Positions 1 through 7,738 of a stretch of DNA of 49,627 nt are shown in pieces. Position 1 is the stretch's first letter; every line of letters begins with the position of its first letter. Where the stretch lies: positions 1 to 49,627 of IMG/VR virus record IMGVR_UViG_3300026512_000018. One strand, given 5' to 3'. The notes beneath the pieces are model-generated. The model did not search any database. It saw only the letters and a program-made list of their open reading frames with translations, and was not told where the DNA came from. This DNA comes from a virus. The position numbers and the translations under genes were made by a program.

Positions 1-16
1 TACAAGGAGGTATACT

Positions 17-1057
17 ATGAAATACGAAACAAAATATGGAACTTTGGAGATTTTATTAAAAGAAAATGATTTGTTTGAGGTTAAATGTGATGTTCCATTT
101 ATGGAATATAGTAAAAACTATTCTTCGCTTGCTTCGGCGAAGAAAGAATATAGCGAATTAAAAGAGGAATTGGACGCTCTTATAGAAAAGATGGAAGCAA
201 AAAAAGAGAAGACAATTTCAGAGGAGTTGCCCATATACAAGACAGTGCGAAATGCACTGTCTTTAAGTGGAGCGAAACGTATTTTATTATACGGACCAAC
301 TGGCACAGGCAAAACAAGAACCTTGTATGAATTGGCGAAACAAATGAAAAATAAAGGCGAGATAAATGATTTTCTTTTATTTGTATGCTCAACAGGTATG
401 GAAGACCTCGACTTTTTGGGGAAGTTTGTTCCCAAGTCGGGTGGAGAGTTAGTATTCGAGGAAAGTATATTCACCAAATATGTTAAAAGAGCAAAGACAG
501 AAAAAATCTTAATTATTCTGGACGAATTTAATAGAGCAAAAGCAAAGGCGTTAAACATTTTAATACCCTTGCTTGACGCAAAAGATGGAGTTGTTCGTCT
601 CAACAATTTCATTAATGGTGAAATAATAGAAGTTCCAGAGGAAAATATTATGTTCTTTTTAACTGCGAACTTCGGTGGCGGATATGCAGGAACGAATATC
701 ATTGACGCGGCTCTATTAAACAGAATTGATGTGGCATTGTTTGTAGATTATCAAGCAGAATTAGAGGAAAAACTCGTTGAAGATTTGTCTAATGAAAAAG
801 CCCAGTTTTTAAAAGAGTTGGTTAAGTTCTTACGTAAAATGTATCAATCAGGACTTATTGAGCCTTTTTCTACAAGAGATTTAATTACGGCAAAACAAAT
901 AATAGATAAAGTCAACATAGAGGATAAAAAGAAAGTATATCAACATCTTTTGCCTATATTATACAAGTTGGTTAAATATGACCAACTTGGGTATCCAGAC
1001 GAAGAAGTTTTAACAGACATTGAGAAGTTTATAAAGGAGGGAAAATACGATGAATAG
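17..1057 (+). CDS. MoxR/CbbQ-type AAA+ ATPase
   Basis: 346-aa ATPase of the MoxR branch of AAA+ proteins, which act as chaperone motors that remodel partners carrying a von Willebrand A domain. Walker A is GPTGTGKT at residues 93-100, Walker B ILIILDE near 164-170, and a sensor-1 region with an Asn (LTANF) lies near 215. Residues 40-70 are a charged helix. The start follows AAGGAGG with ideal spacing. It overlaps the next gene by 8 bases, and that gene encodes an HExxH plus VWA protein, the usual MoxR partner arrangement, so the two are probably translated together and work as a complex. The substrate is unknown. Family call is firm; role in the phage is inference. Confidence 0.88.
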   Translation: MKYETKYGTLEILLKENDLFEVKCDVPFMEYSKNYSSLASAKKEYSELKEELDALIEKMEAKKEKTISEELPIYKTVRNALSLSGAKRILLYGPTGTGKTRTLYELAKQMKNKGEINDFLLFVCSTGMEDLDFLGKFVPKSGGELVFEESIFTKYVKRAKTEKILIILDEFNRAKAKALNILIPLLDAKDGVVRLNNFINGEIIEVPEENIMFFLTANFGGGYAGTNIIDAALLNRIDVALFVDYQAELEEKLVEDLSNEKAQFLKELVKFLRKMYQSGLIEPFSTRDLITAKQIIDKVNIEDKKKVYQHLLPILYKLVKYDQLGYPDEEVLTDIEKFIKEGKYDE

Positions 1058-2342
1058 TTTTAGACCTTATGATTTTGTGGACGAATACTTCGCTACTCGC
1101 AGGCTCGAAAGAAGCCTGCGAAAAAAGGGACATACTTTCGAAAAAATATATCCTTCTTCTGGAATAGAAGCATTTAGTAATTTATATTCAGGAGCAATAT
1201 ATTTACCCTTTAAATATCCGTTCGATATGTTTGATTTAGAAACTTTGTTAAATCACGAAGTAGGACATTTTGAAATTACACAAGAACCTGCGGAGATTAA
1301 TGTTATGCAGTTTGATTTCGAGAAAGCCAATACCGCAATGAATATTATTGAGGACATTCTCGTAAATGGCGAACTTCCACGAAGAAGTTTAGAAAGAGTT
1401 AATAAAAAATATACAGGAGAAAAAAGTTCTTTAACTTTATGGGAGCATTATACAAAGGAAGAAAGAAAAAAGGTAATTGAAATGTGGATTGAACACGGAA
1501 TTTTAAAAGAAGGAGAAATAGAAGAAATATATAATGTTATAGAGAAAACTATTAAAAAGAGAAAGAAATATGATAGTGCAAAGGAATTTTATGAAAAAAA
1601 CGAGAAGGGCGTTTTTACCGATTTTTACAATCTTTTAACGGACAGCCCGAAAGCCCCAGGAATAGGAGATGGACCAGCGACGATGATGGAGAAACCAAAT
1701 CATCGAAATGAAAGATTATTTAAGGAGTTAGACAAGATATTCAGAAGGTTCAACACTCAAAGAGTTGTGGAGCAGTTAGAGGAATCCTTTATAGGGTCTC
1801 GCATTAGTAGAAGATATGTTGAAAGCCCTTTTGAACTATACCCTTTTGTAAAAAACAAAGAAAAAATTGCTATCGAAAAACCTCAAATTCTTGGGGTTAT
1901 GGATTGTTCGGGTTCTATGGTGGGAAAAGCAGAAATACTTGCAAAAACATTTTTGGAAGCATTAGTTGCAAATACTGACGCCTCAATTATTGCAATGAAC
2001 GAGGATTATCACAGACTTGTAAAATCTATTATGGAAATAGAAACATTAGTGATGGGAGATGATGAAGGATTTGAAGAATTACCCTCTGTTGCTTTTGAGT
2101 TGGGAGTTCAACCAAAAGCGGACATTTTTTTAATCATTACGGATATGGTATTAGCAACAAATGAATTAGAAGGACTTGATTATTTTGGTAGCAAAGTAAA
2201 AGCCTCTCGAAAATATTTGTTATGTGTAGAGGCTTCTCGTGTATTTGAACACGAAGAATATTTTAAGGATTTCAAGAGGATTCCATTTGAAAAAGCAGAG
2301 AACGCAATAGAACTCGCAAAAAGGTTAGGAGGATTAAGATGA
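1050..2342 (+). CDS. HExxH metallopeptidase-like protein with C-terminal VWA domain (DUF2201-like)
   Basis: 430-aa protein with two recognisable parts. The N-terminal part has HEVGH at residues 69-73, a zincin-type HExxH motif, followed by a Glu-rich helix that could supply the third zinc ligand. The C-terminal part starts near residue 278 and has the MIDAS signature DCSGS (285-289) of a VWA domain. This combination is the DUF2201-type partner of MoxR ATPases. It follows the ATPase gene with an 8-base overlap. The family is usually chromosomal; in a phage early region it may remodel or cleave a host target. Function is inferred; the motifs are seen directly. Confidence 0.8.
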   Translation: MNSFRPYDFVDEYFATRRLERSLRKKGHTFEKIYPSSGIEAFSNLYSGAIYLPFKYPFDMFDLETLLNHEVGHFEITQEPAEINVMQFDFEKANTAMNIIEDILVNGELPRRSLERVNKKYTGEKSSLTLWEHYTKEERKKVIEMWIEHGILKEGEIEEIYNVIEKTIKKRKKYDSAKEFYEKNEKGVFTDFYNLLTDSPKAPGIGDGPATMMEKPNHRNERLFKELDKIFRRFNTQRVVEQLEESFIGSRISRRYVESPFELYPFVKNKEKIAIEKPQILGVMDCSGSMVGKAEILAKTFLEALVANTDASIIAMNEDYHRLVKSIMEIETLVMGDDEGFEELPSVAFELGVQPKADIFLIITDMVLATNELEGLDYFGSKVKASRKYLLCVEASRVFEHEEYFKDFKRIPFEKAENAIELAKRLGGLR

Positions 2343-2524
2343 AAGCGTATGTCGTTTTCATTAAGGATAACAAAATGATAATTCAAGAGGCAGATAAAGA
2401 ATTTGATGGAGTTTGGGTTGCAACATATCTGGATAGAGAGCCTCCCATTCTAATTGTAAATCCTACATATAGTAGATTAGATTATAGAGAAAAGATAATT
2501 GATTTAATAAATGCAATTTTATAA
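2339..2524 (+). CDS. hypothetical protein, 61 aa
   Basis: Small soluble protein starting with an ATGA overlap on the VWA gene, so translationally coupled to it. Mixed alpha/beta composition, no recognisable motif and no membrane segment. It is the last gene of the MoxR/VWA group before a non-coding, origin-like stretch. Function unknown. Confidence 0.6.
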   Translation: MKAYVVFIKDNKMIIQEADKEFDGVWVATYLDREPPILIVNPTYSRLDYREKIIDLINAIL

Positions 2525-2561
2525 GTTGTGTATAACTTTTTATCGAATAATAAAGAAAAAT

Positions 2562-2671
2562 AGATAAACAGAATAGTTCTAACTTGTGTATAAAATGTGA
2601 AGATTTTCAATTTGAATATAAAAGATTGTTAATTTGGTGTTTAAAAAATGTAAGGACTATTCTGTTTATCT
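2562..2671. repeat. 16-bp perfect inverted repeat with ~78-nt spacer
   Basis: The left arm at 2562-2577 is AGATAAACAGAATAGT; the right arm at 2656-2671 is its exact reverse complement. One further mismatch would extend it to about 20 bp. It could form a long stem in DNA or RNA. It lies between two DnaA-like boxes and the AT-rich tract, in DNA without a convincing gene. Confidence 0.85.
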
Positions 2672-2769
2672 GTGTTTGTTTGATTTCACATTTCCTTCAC
2701 ATTTCGAGAGAAAGGGTAAGGGTGTTTGCTTTGTTATTTTTTGTTCTATTAGCAATGAATTTGCTCATT

Positions 2770-2799
2770 AATAATATTTTTATTTATAAAAATATTATT
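2770..2799. repeat. 30-nt A/T hairpin, copy 1 (inverted copy at 45839-45868)
   Basis: AATAATATTTTTA, then TTTA, then TAAAAATATTATT forms a 13-bp stem. The exact reverse complement of all 30 bases occurs at 45839-45868, in the control region at the other end of the early transcription unit. Confidence 0.8.
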
Positions 2800-2916
2800 T
2801 AATTATTTAATAATAAAATATATTATATATAAATAAATAATAAATAATAATATTAATATAATATTAATAATATAATAATAAATTATTATATTATAAGCGA
2901 AAATAATTTTAAACTA

Positions 2917-2945
2917 TTGACATACGATTTTTGTTTTGCTATAAT
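2917..2945 (+). promoter_or_regulatory. Sigma-A promoter for the Sak4-like gene
   Basis: Consensus -35 TTGACA at 2917-2922 and consensus -10 TATAAT at 2940-2945, separated by 17 bases. Transcription would start near 2952, giving a very short leader that begins at the GGGAGG ribosome binding site of the gene at 2963. Confidence 0.85.
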
Positions 2946-2962
2946 AAAATTGGGAGGTGAAA

Positions 2963-3493
2963 ATGAAAACGTTAATTATAGGGAAACAGGGAGCAGGAAA
3001 AACGAGTTTATTAATTAAACTCCTTGTTTATATGAAAAAACCAATACTGTTTTTTAGCGAACTTCCGAAGTCGGGATTGGAAGCCCTTGCAAAAAATATA
3101 GGCGTGGAGTTATCGGAAGTCGAATTGATTGAGCAACGCCCCTCCATAGATGCGATTATTGGTTTATCGCAGTCTTTCGAGACGATTATAATTGACCATT
3201 GGAGAAGGATAAAAGACGCCGACACGAAGAAACAACGGAATAAACTTTATGACTATTTGGAGAAGTCTAATAAAGATTGGTGGATACTCGCTCATACACT
3301 TAAAGGAGCAGAACCTGACGACCTCGCAAGCGGACGCTGGATTTCGGGACTTGACAGTGTCGTGGACGTAGCATTGGGGCTATCGAAAATCGACAACTAC
3401 CGTCTGTTAAAGGTTCTCAAAGATAGATATTATGTTTTTAAGGGCAAAGAATATTTGCTCGGAAAAGATGTTTTAAAATTACTTGACAAGTGA
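2963..3493 (+). CDS. Sak4-like RecA-fold ATPase (AAA_24 type)
   Basis: 176-aa single-domain P-loop ATPase. Walker A GKQGAGKTS is at the very N-terminus, and a Walker B-like strand (TIIIDH) lies near residue 75. The length, N-terminal P-loop and absence of added domains fit phage Sak4/AAA_24 proteins, RecA-like factors that help anneal single strands in phage recombination. ATG at 2963 is chosen over a GTG six bases upstream because GGAGG is correctly spaced to it. It has its own strong promoter. The helicase, OB-fold and Cas4-like genes downstream support a replication/recombination role. Confidence 0.7.
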   Translation: MKTLIIGKQGAGKTSLLIKLLVYMKKPILFFSELPKSGLEALAKNIGVELSEVELIEQRPSIDAIIGLSQSFETIIIDHWRRIKDADTKKQRNKLYDYLEKSNKDWWILAHTLKGAEPDDLASGRWISGLDSVVDVALGLSKIDNYRLLKVLKDRYYVFKGKEYLLGKDVLKLLDK

Positions 3494-3511
3494 TATTTTT
3501 TTTGCTATAAT
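3483..3511 (+). promoter_or_regulatory. Sigma-A promoter
   Basis: TTGACA at 3483-3488 and TATAAT at 3506-3511 with a 17-base spacer. It overlaps the last codons of the Sak4-like gene and drives the gene at 3528. Confidence 0.85.
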
Positions 3512-3527
3512 ATGATTAGGAGGCAAG

Positions 3528-3845
3528 ATGAAAAAGTATATAGCACTTGTTTATAAATATTATCGAGCATTGGGCATCCCCATTGAATACGCTCCTAAAA
3601 AACGTATTCAATTAGAGGCTCTCTCCTTTCGGCGAATTTCGGAGAAGGTTGGCGAAAAGGTTTTTGAATTGATTTATAATTATGGCATAAAGCATTCGCT
3701 TAATATTTTTACGCTTGAAGCCAACCTTCCTGAAATCTTAAAAGAAGTGATTACTATCGACCCTGAATGGGAGTTAAAAGAGGGATACAAATATACAAGT
3801 GCAGAAAAAATTCAAAAATATTTAGAGAAAGTCAAAAGAGATTAA
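3528..3845 (+). CDS. hypothetical protein, 105 aa
   Basis: Basic, mainly helical protein preceded by AGGAGG and by a perfect promoter ending at 3511. No motif that I recognise. Its position between the Sak4-like ATPase and the DnaB-type helicase suggests a replication accessory role, but nothing in the sequence proves it. Confidence 0.65.
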   Translation: MKKYIALVYKYYRALGIPIEYAPKKRIQLEALSFRRISEKVGEKVFELIYNYGIKHSLNIFTLEANLPEILKEVITIDPEWELKEGYKYTSAEKIQKYLEKVKRD

Positions 3846-3863
3846 GGAAAGGAGGTGATTTAG

Positions 3864-4058
3864 ATGAGAGATAGAGTTAATGTAAAAATTACCATTGATA
3901 ACAATAAACAAGGTTATTGGATGGCAAATTATACAGTTAAGATTAATGGGGAAATAGTAGATGATGGTATAGATTACGGAGATGTAGATACTGCATTTGA
4001 AGGGATATATGAAATTTTATCTGTATTAAAAGAGATATCAAAGGAGGTGATGAAATGA
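3864..4058 (+). CDS. hypothetical protein, 64 aa
   Basis: Small acidic protein with alternating strands at the N-terminus and a C-terminal helix, preceded by GGAGGTG. It overlaps the next start by four bases (ATGA). No recognised domain. Confidence 0.6.
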   Translation: MRDRVNVKITIDNNKQGYWMANYTVKINGEIVDDGIDYGDVDTAFEGIYEILSVLKEISKEVMK

Positions 4059-4288
4059 AGCAACTTAAAAAGGCTTTAAAAGCGTTGGGGTTTGTGATAG
4101 TAAAAGATAACGAAGTAAGTATGATAGTTTCGTATCTTGGAAACCCTCTAAAAATAATGAAAACAAAAAAAGGAATAACAGTAGACGGCGGTTTTTTTAG
4201 AATAGAAAAGGAAACTTCAAGAGAAATCGTTGACTTAATTAAGGAATGGATACTATTGCTCCCAATAAATATGGAGGCTAATAATTAA
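4055..4288 (+). CDS. hypothetical protein, 77 aa
   Basis: Small protein coupled to both neighbours by ATGA/TAATG overlaps. The N-terminal helix is lysine-rich, followed by short strands. No family recognised; part of the run of small genes leading to the helicase. Confidence 0.6.
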   Translation: MKQLKKALKALGFVIVKDNEVSMIVSYLGNPLKIMKTKKGITVDGGFFRIEKETSREIVDLIKEWILLLPINMEANN

Positions 4289-4473
4289 TGTGGGAAAAAT
4301 TGAGAGAAAAATTAAAAAAGCAGGGATATATTTGCACTCATAACTGTTGTTGGAGTAAAAATGTTGTTATTGTTCACGTTGAGTGGAAAAATGTTAAATA
4401 CTATAAGGTAATCAAAAATCGACACGAATATGTCGCTCATAGCGAGGAGGAAGTCGAATGGCTAATATCTTAA
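4288..4473 (+). CDS. hypothetical protein, 61 aa
   Basis: Small basic protein with a Cys-Thr-His-Asn-Cys-Cys cluster near residue 16, which could bind metal. It overlaps the helicase start by 16 bases. No family recognised. Confidence 0.55.
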   Translation: MWEKLREKLKKQGYICTHNCCWSKNVVIVHVEWKNVKYYKVIKNRHEYVAHSEEEVEWLIS

Positions 4474-5681
4474 AAGATATATTACACGATTATATCGAGC
4501 GGAATTCTGATATTCAAATAGAGCGACAAGTTATTGGTGGTTTATTAGTTGAACCTGAACATCTTGAAGAATTTTCATTAACCGACGATGACTTTGTAAG
4601 CGAAAGCCATAAGCGACTGTTTTTTGCTATTTTACTTGTTTACGGTGATGGTAAAGATGTTAATCCTATAACAGTCAAAGATAAACTTTTTGAGATTTAT
4701 GGAGAAGATAATCTTATTATAAATGAAATGGCAAATTGTTTAGAAAGTGCAATTACTCCTGTAAATACTACTGTTTATATGAAAAAATTGCGTGAACTCT
4801 CGCTTAAAAGAAAACTTATTATAGGATTGTTAAAATCTGTTGAAGAATTACAAAACAAACCCATTGAAGTTGTTAGAATGAATGTTGAATATCTACTTGC
4901 AAATATAAATCCTGAGCAAGGAGTTAAACCTGTTAGTGAAGATTTTGATTGGGAAGAGGTAGAAACTCTTATAGAGGCAAAAACTTTTCATACACATTTA
5001 TCGACGCTTAATAACACAGCCCGCATTACAAAAGGAGAACTCATATCAATTGTTGGTGATACGAGTAGGGGAAAAACAATGTTCACGCTAAATATTGTGG
5101 ACGATATTTTGAAACAAGAAGGGAAGGTTTTGTATTTTAGTTTGGATATGTCGAGAATTCAACTTATTATGCGTTTTGCGTCAATGCACCAGCAGATACC
5201 GTTGCACGAGATTAAACCTGATAATCCGAACTTTAAGCAAATTTTGGAAACTGAAATCAAGCAAAAATATATGAAAAATCTATTCGAATTTCATAAAAGT
5301 GCGGAGATTTCTACGGCGATAAATGTAGCGAGAGCCATAAAACCTGACGTAGTTGTTTTCGACTATATCCAAAATTTTCGAGACAGAAGATATGAGATGA
5401 GTAGGTCGCAGGAGTTATCAAATATTATGCTTGCTCTTCAACAGGAAGCAATGAAATATCCCGTAATTGCTTTAAGTCAGGTAAGCAAAGGAGAGGGAGA
5501 TGATTTTCTTGCAAGAGCAAAAGGTTCATCAACGATAGCACAGGCTTCATCACTTGTTATTGAAGTGGACAAAAACGAAGATGTGTATAAATACAAGATA
5601 AAAAAGAATAGGACGTGGGGGACAACAACAGGTTGGATTAATTTGCGTATGATGTATGGTTATTTAATGGAGGAGATATGA
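4458..5681 (+). CDS. Replicative DNA helicase, DnaB type
   Basis: 407-aa replicative helicase that unwinds the fork as a hexamer. Residues 20-110 match the DnaB N-terminal helical domain (IERQVIGGLL...HKRLFF). The RecA-like motor has Walker A GDTSRGKT at 200-207, a Walker B-type VVVFDY near 298-303, and the SQVSKG region near 335 typical of DnaB motifs. Slightly shorter than cellular DnaB (about 450 aa). The start follows GGAGGAAG. No primase or polymerase is recognisable nearby, so those are probably supplied by the host or too divergent to recognise. Confidence 0.9.
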   Translation: MANILKDILHDYIERNSDIQIERQVIGGLLVEPEHLEEFSLTDDDFVSESHKRLFFAILLVYGDGKDVNPITVKDKLFEIYGEDNLIINEMANCLESAITPVNTTVYMKKLRELSLKRKLIIGLLKSVEELQNKPIEVVRMNVEYLLANINPEQGVKPVSEDFDWEEVETLIEAKTFHTHLSTLNNTARITKGELISIVGDTSRGKTMFTLNIVDDILKQEGKVLYFSLDMSRIQLIMRFASMHQQIPLHEIKPDNPNFKQILETEIKQKYMKNLFEFHKSAEISTAINVARAIKPDVVVFDYIQNFRDRRYEMSRSQELSNIMLALQQEAMKYPVIALSQVSKGEGDDFLARAKGSSTIAQASSLVIEVDKNEDVYKYKIKKNRTWGTTTGWINLRMMYGYLMEEI

Positions 5682-5977
5682 GATATTTTAATTACTATAA
5701 AACAATTTATCACTATGTAAATCGTTCAGGAAAGTCTAACTGGATTAAAAGAGTTTTGCTAAAAGATGAAGAATTTTTAATAGAAGCCAATGAATGGTGC
5801 GAACTCCATTATTTATATCCTAAAAAATTTCCTCTTAAAAGAGGGTTAAAAGAAATCATAAATAAATATGCAAAGCAAGCGTTAAGCACGCAATTTTTTG
5901 TTCAATATGTTCCTGATAGAGTTAAAGAGCGTATTTATAGAAAGATTAACAAATCCCTTGACACAAAGAGTAAATAA
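5678..5977 (+). CDS. hypothetical basic protein, 99 aa
   Basis: Very basic, Tyr- and Lys-rich protein starting with an ATGA overlap on the helicase gene. No recognised domain. The charge and coupling to the helicase would fit a nucleic-acid-binding accessory such as a loader, but this is inference only. Confidence 0.6.
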   Translation: MRYFNYYKTIYHYVNRSGKSNWIKRVLLKDEEFLIEANEWCELHYLYPKKFPLKRGLKEIINKYAKQALSTQFFVQYVPDRVKERIYRKINKSLDTKSK

Positions 5978-5986
5978 TGTTATAAT
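5958..5986 (+). promoter_or_regulatory. Sigma-A promoter
   Basis: TTGACA at 5958-5963, a 17-base spacer, TATAAT at 5981-5986. It lies at the end of the preceding coding sequence and drives the gene at 6024. Confidence 0.85.
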
Positions 5987-6023
5987 ATAATAGAAAGATA
6001 AAAAAACTACAAGGAGGTGCATT

Positions 6024-6617
6024 ATGAAATATAAAGCAGGGGACAAAGTAAAAATTAAAGATTTGGGAAAGATTAGGGAGATTTTCCCTAACGAGTTCAC
6101 GTATGTAAACGGTGTTTGTTTTGAAAACGATATGGAGAGATTTTGCGGTAAAATAGTCACAATAAAGAAAATAGAAACAATATTTAATCGTCAAAGATAT
6201 GAGATAGAGGAAGACGAAAAGAAATATAGTTGGACTGATAATATGATAGAATGTAAAGTAAGTAAAGATAAGAGAAGCGTAATATATTATGAAAAAGTTT
6301 TAAACAAAGATGGAGATAAACTTATTAAGATTGTTGATTGGAGAAATGTAAGAAGAGAGGAAGAACTACCAAGACGATATTTAAACAGCGCCCCTAATTA
6401 TTTTGAGAATTGGCGTGGCGATACCATTTTGTTGCATATAGAAAGCCCTTATTATGCAAAGTTTATTGGGAAAGGAAAAATGTATTCTGCACGTGAGTTT
6501 GGTGAATATGTTAAAGCAATGAAGAAAGCAGGAGCAAGACTTACTCAAATTAATAAAGAGATAAAAGAAAAAAAAGAAAACTGGGAAGACAATAAAAAGC
6601 ATAAAGTCGTAATTTAG
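6024..6617 (+). CDS. hypothetical protein, 197 aa, N-terminal SH3-like region
   Basis: Starts after AAGGAGG. The first ~75 residues (KAGDKVKIKDLGKI...KIVTIKKIE...YSWTDNMIE) resemble the small beta-barrel modules of many phage proteins that bind nucleic acid or protein. The C-terminal half is a lysine/glutamate-rich helix. Function unknown; the barrel reading is by eye. Confidence 0.6.
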   Translation: MKYKAGDKVKIKDLGKIREIFPNEFTYVNGVCFENDMERFCGKIVTIKKIETIFNRQRYEIEEDEKKYSWTDNMIECKVSKDKRSVIYYEKVLNKDGDKLIKIVDWRNVRREEELPRRYLNSAPNYFENWRGDTILLHIESPYYAKFIGKGKMYSAREFGEYVKAMKKAGARLTQINKEIKEKKENWEDNKKHKVVI

Positions 6618-6626
6618 GAGAATTAT

Positions 6627-6761
6627 ATGAATACGATTACAAACATTAAAATAGATTTTGGTGCAATTATATTTATTATAATAATTCTCATTCTATTTTT
6701 TAAGCATATTATCGGACTTGAATGGTTTTTACTTTATTTAATACTTTTATATAAAATATAA
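6627..6761 (+). CDS. small membrane protein, 44 aa
   Basis: Short gene with TAGGAG upstream. Residues ~13-25 and ~31-43 are strongly hydrophobic (IIFIIIILILFF and WFLLYLILLY), suggesting one or two membrane segments. No family recognised. Confidence 0.55.
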   Translation: MNTITNIKIDFGAIIFIIIILILFFKHIIGLEWFLLYLILLYKI

Positions 6762-6768
6762 GGATAGT

Positions 6769-6957
6769 ATGATGAAAGCAGACCCAAAAAGAAAAGATTT
6801 AGCAAATGCGACAGGAATTTATGTAAGAGCATTACGAGACGGTAAATGGGACAGTGTTGATATTGCAGAACTTGATAAATTGTCTTTGGAGGAATGGTTA
6901 AAAGATTTATCAAAAGAAGAACTTATTCGAGTTATTGAGATTATATTTGGACATTAA
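6769..6957 (+). CDS. small helix-turn-helix-like protein, 62 aa
   Basis: All-helical small protein. Residues 8-35 (KDLANATGIYVRALRDGKW) read like a helix-turn-helix of the lambda-repressor class, followed by an acidic C-terminal helix. Two adjacent ATG codons follow AAGGA; the first is used here. A regulatory role is inference. Confidence 0.5.
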   Translation: MMKADPKRKDLANATGIYVRALRDGKWDSVDIAELDKLSLEEWLKDLSKEELIRVIEIIFGH

Positions 6958-6968
6958 TGGAGGTGCAA

Positions 6969-7256
6969 ATGGACTGGAACTTTCAAATTAAACAGTTAGA
7001 AGAAACATACGAAGAGGCTCTTAAAAAGTATCAGGAGTTAGCAGAGGTTCTACAACACGTAGATGTTGATACATTAACTTCCGCACAGTTGCAAGTTGAG
7101 CAGTTGAGCGGATATTTGGCGTCTTTGAGAACGCAATTATTACCCTTTAAAGGTATAGTAAGTAGAGTAGAAGAGTTTAATAAAATTGCTACCGACACGA
7201 TAAATAAAACTCAGCGGGCTATCAGTCAAGCAATAAAAGAAGCAAAAATGTTGTGA
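6969..7256 (+). CDS. coiled-coil protein, 95 aa
   Basis: Long heptad-like helix from about residue 5 to 85, rich in Leu, Glu and Gln, with no globular domain. ATG 6969 is chosen because GGAGGTG is ideally spaced to it. Function unknown. Confidence 0.6.
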   Translation: MDWNFQIKQLEETYEEALKKYQELAEVLQHVDVDTLTSAQLQVEQLSGYLASLRTQLLPFKGIVSRVEEFNKIATDTINKTQRAISQAIKEAKML

Positions 7257-7263
7257 GGCGAAT

Positions 7264-7455
7264 ATGAGATATAATATAATTTGTCGGCTATCGGTAAAAG
7301 GCTCTTCGGAAAAATATACAGCAAGATTACTTCTTACAGAAGAACAAATATTTGAGGAACTTATAGAACCTTTGATAGGAGAGCATAAATATATATTAGA
7401 TGAACTTATAATTATGGAGGATAAATATGAAAGCGTGGAAAAACACAGAAATTGA
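7264..7455 (+). CDS. hypothetical protein, 63 aa
   Basis: Small protein overlapping the next gene by 29 bases. An N-terminal strand pair is followed by acidic helices. No recognised family. Confidence 0.5.
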   Translation: MRYNIICRLSVKGSSEKYTARLLLTEEQIFEELIEPLIGEHKYILDELIIMEDKYESVEKHRN

Positions 7456-7738
7456 AGTTGCGAGACTACTTAACGGAAAAAGATTAGAACGAACAAATTA
7501 TGGAAAATCGCAACCAGATGTTATTACTGATAAGTTTGTTGTGGAGTGTAAATCAAGAAAAACACTTCCCGTTCTTTTTTTAAAGGCGTGGAAACAGGTG
7601 TTAGGATATATAAAAGAATACAAAGATAAAATACCTATTGTGATTTTTCATCAATCGAGAAAAAGAGGCTACGGAAAATACTTCGTAATCATAGAGTTAA
7701 GCGACTTTCTTAAACTTCTTAATAAGGGGGACAAATGA
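7427..7738 (+). CDS. PD-(D/E)XK nuclease, Holliday-junction-resolvase-like
   Basis: 103-aa nuclease-like protein. N-terminal NTEIEVARLL helix, then PDVITDKFVVECKSRK at about 26-41, giving the D...ExK catalytic pattern of Hjc/VRR-type restriction-like nucleases. Length and layout match archaeal and phage Hjc-type resolvases, which cut branched DNA before packaging. It starts after a GGAGG inside the upstream gene and overlaps the methyltransferase start by four bases. Resolvase versus other structure-specific nuclease cannot be settled by eye. Confidence 0.65.
   Translation: MKAWKNTEIEVARLLNGKRLERTNYGKSQPDVITDKFVVECKSRKTLPVLFLKAWKQVLGYIKEYKDKIPIVIFHQSRKRGYGKYFVIIELSDFLKLLNKGDK

Larger units (their letters stand above)
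2525..2916. other. Non-coding origin-like region: DnaA-type boxes, long inverted repeat, AT-rich stretch
   Basis: About 390 bases with no convincing gene. It holds two TGTGTATAA sites (2527-2535 and 2585-2593), the reverse complement of the DnaA box TTATNCACA. A perfect 16-bp inverted repeat lies at 2562-2577 and 2656-2671, with an inner repeat AAATGTGAAG / CTTCACATTT at 2593-2602 and 2695-2704. A 30-nt hairpin sits at 2770-2799, and almost pure A/T runs to about 2900. Boxes beside an AT-rich unwinding-type element resemble a replication origin, and the Sak4-like and helicase genes follow. Origin function is inference. Confidence 0.5.

Noticed and set aside
118-702. Minus-strand open frame of 194 codons opposite the MoxR gene
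   Set aside because: Antisense shadow of a gene with clear Walker motifs; no start signals.
2584-2802. Open frame of 72 codons starting at TTG
   Set aside because: No ribosome binding site, hydrophobic and AT-driven composition, overlaps inverted repeats and DnaA-like sites.
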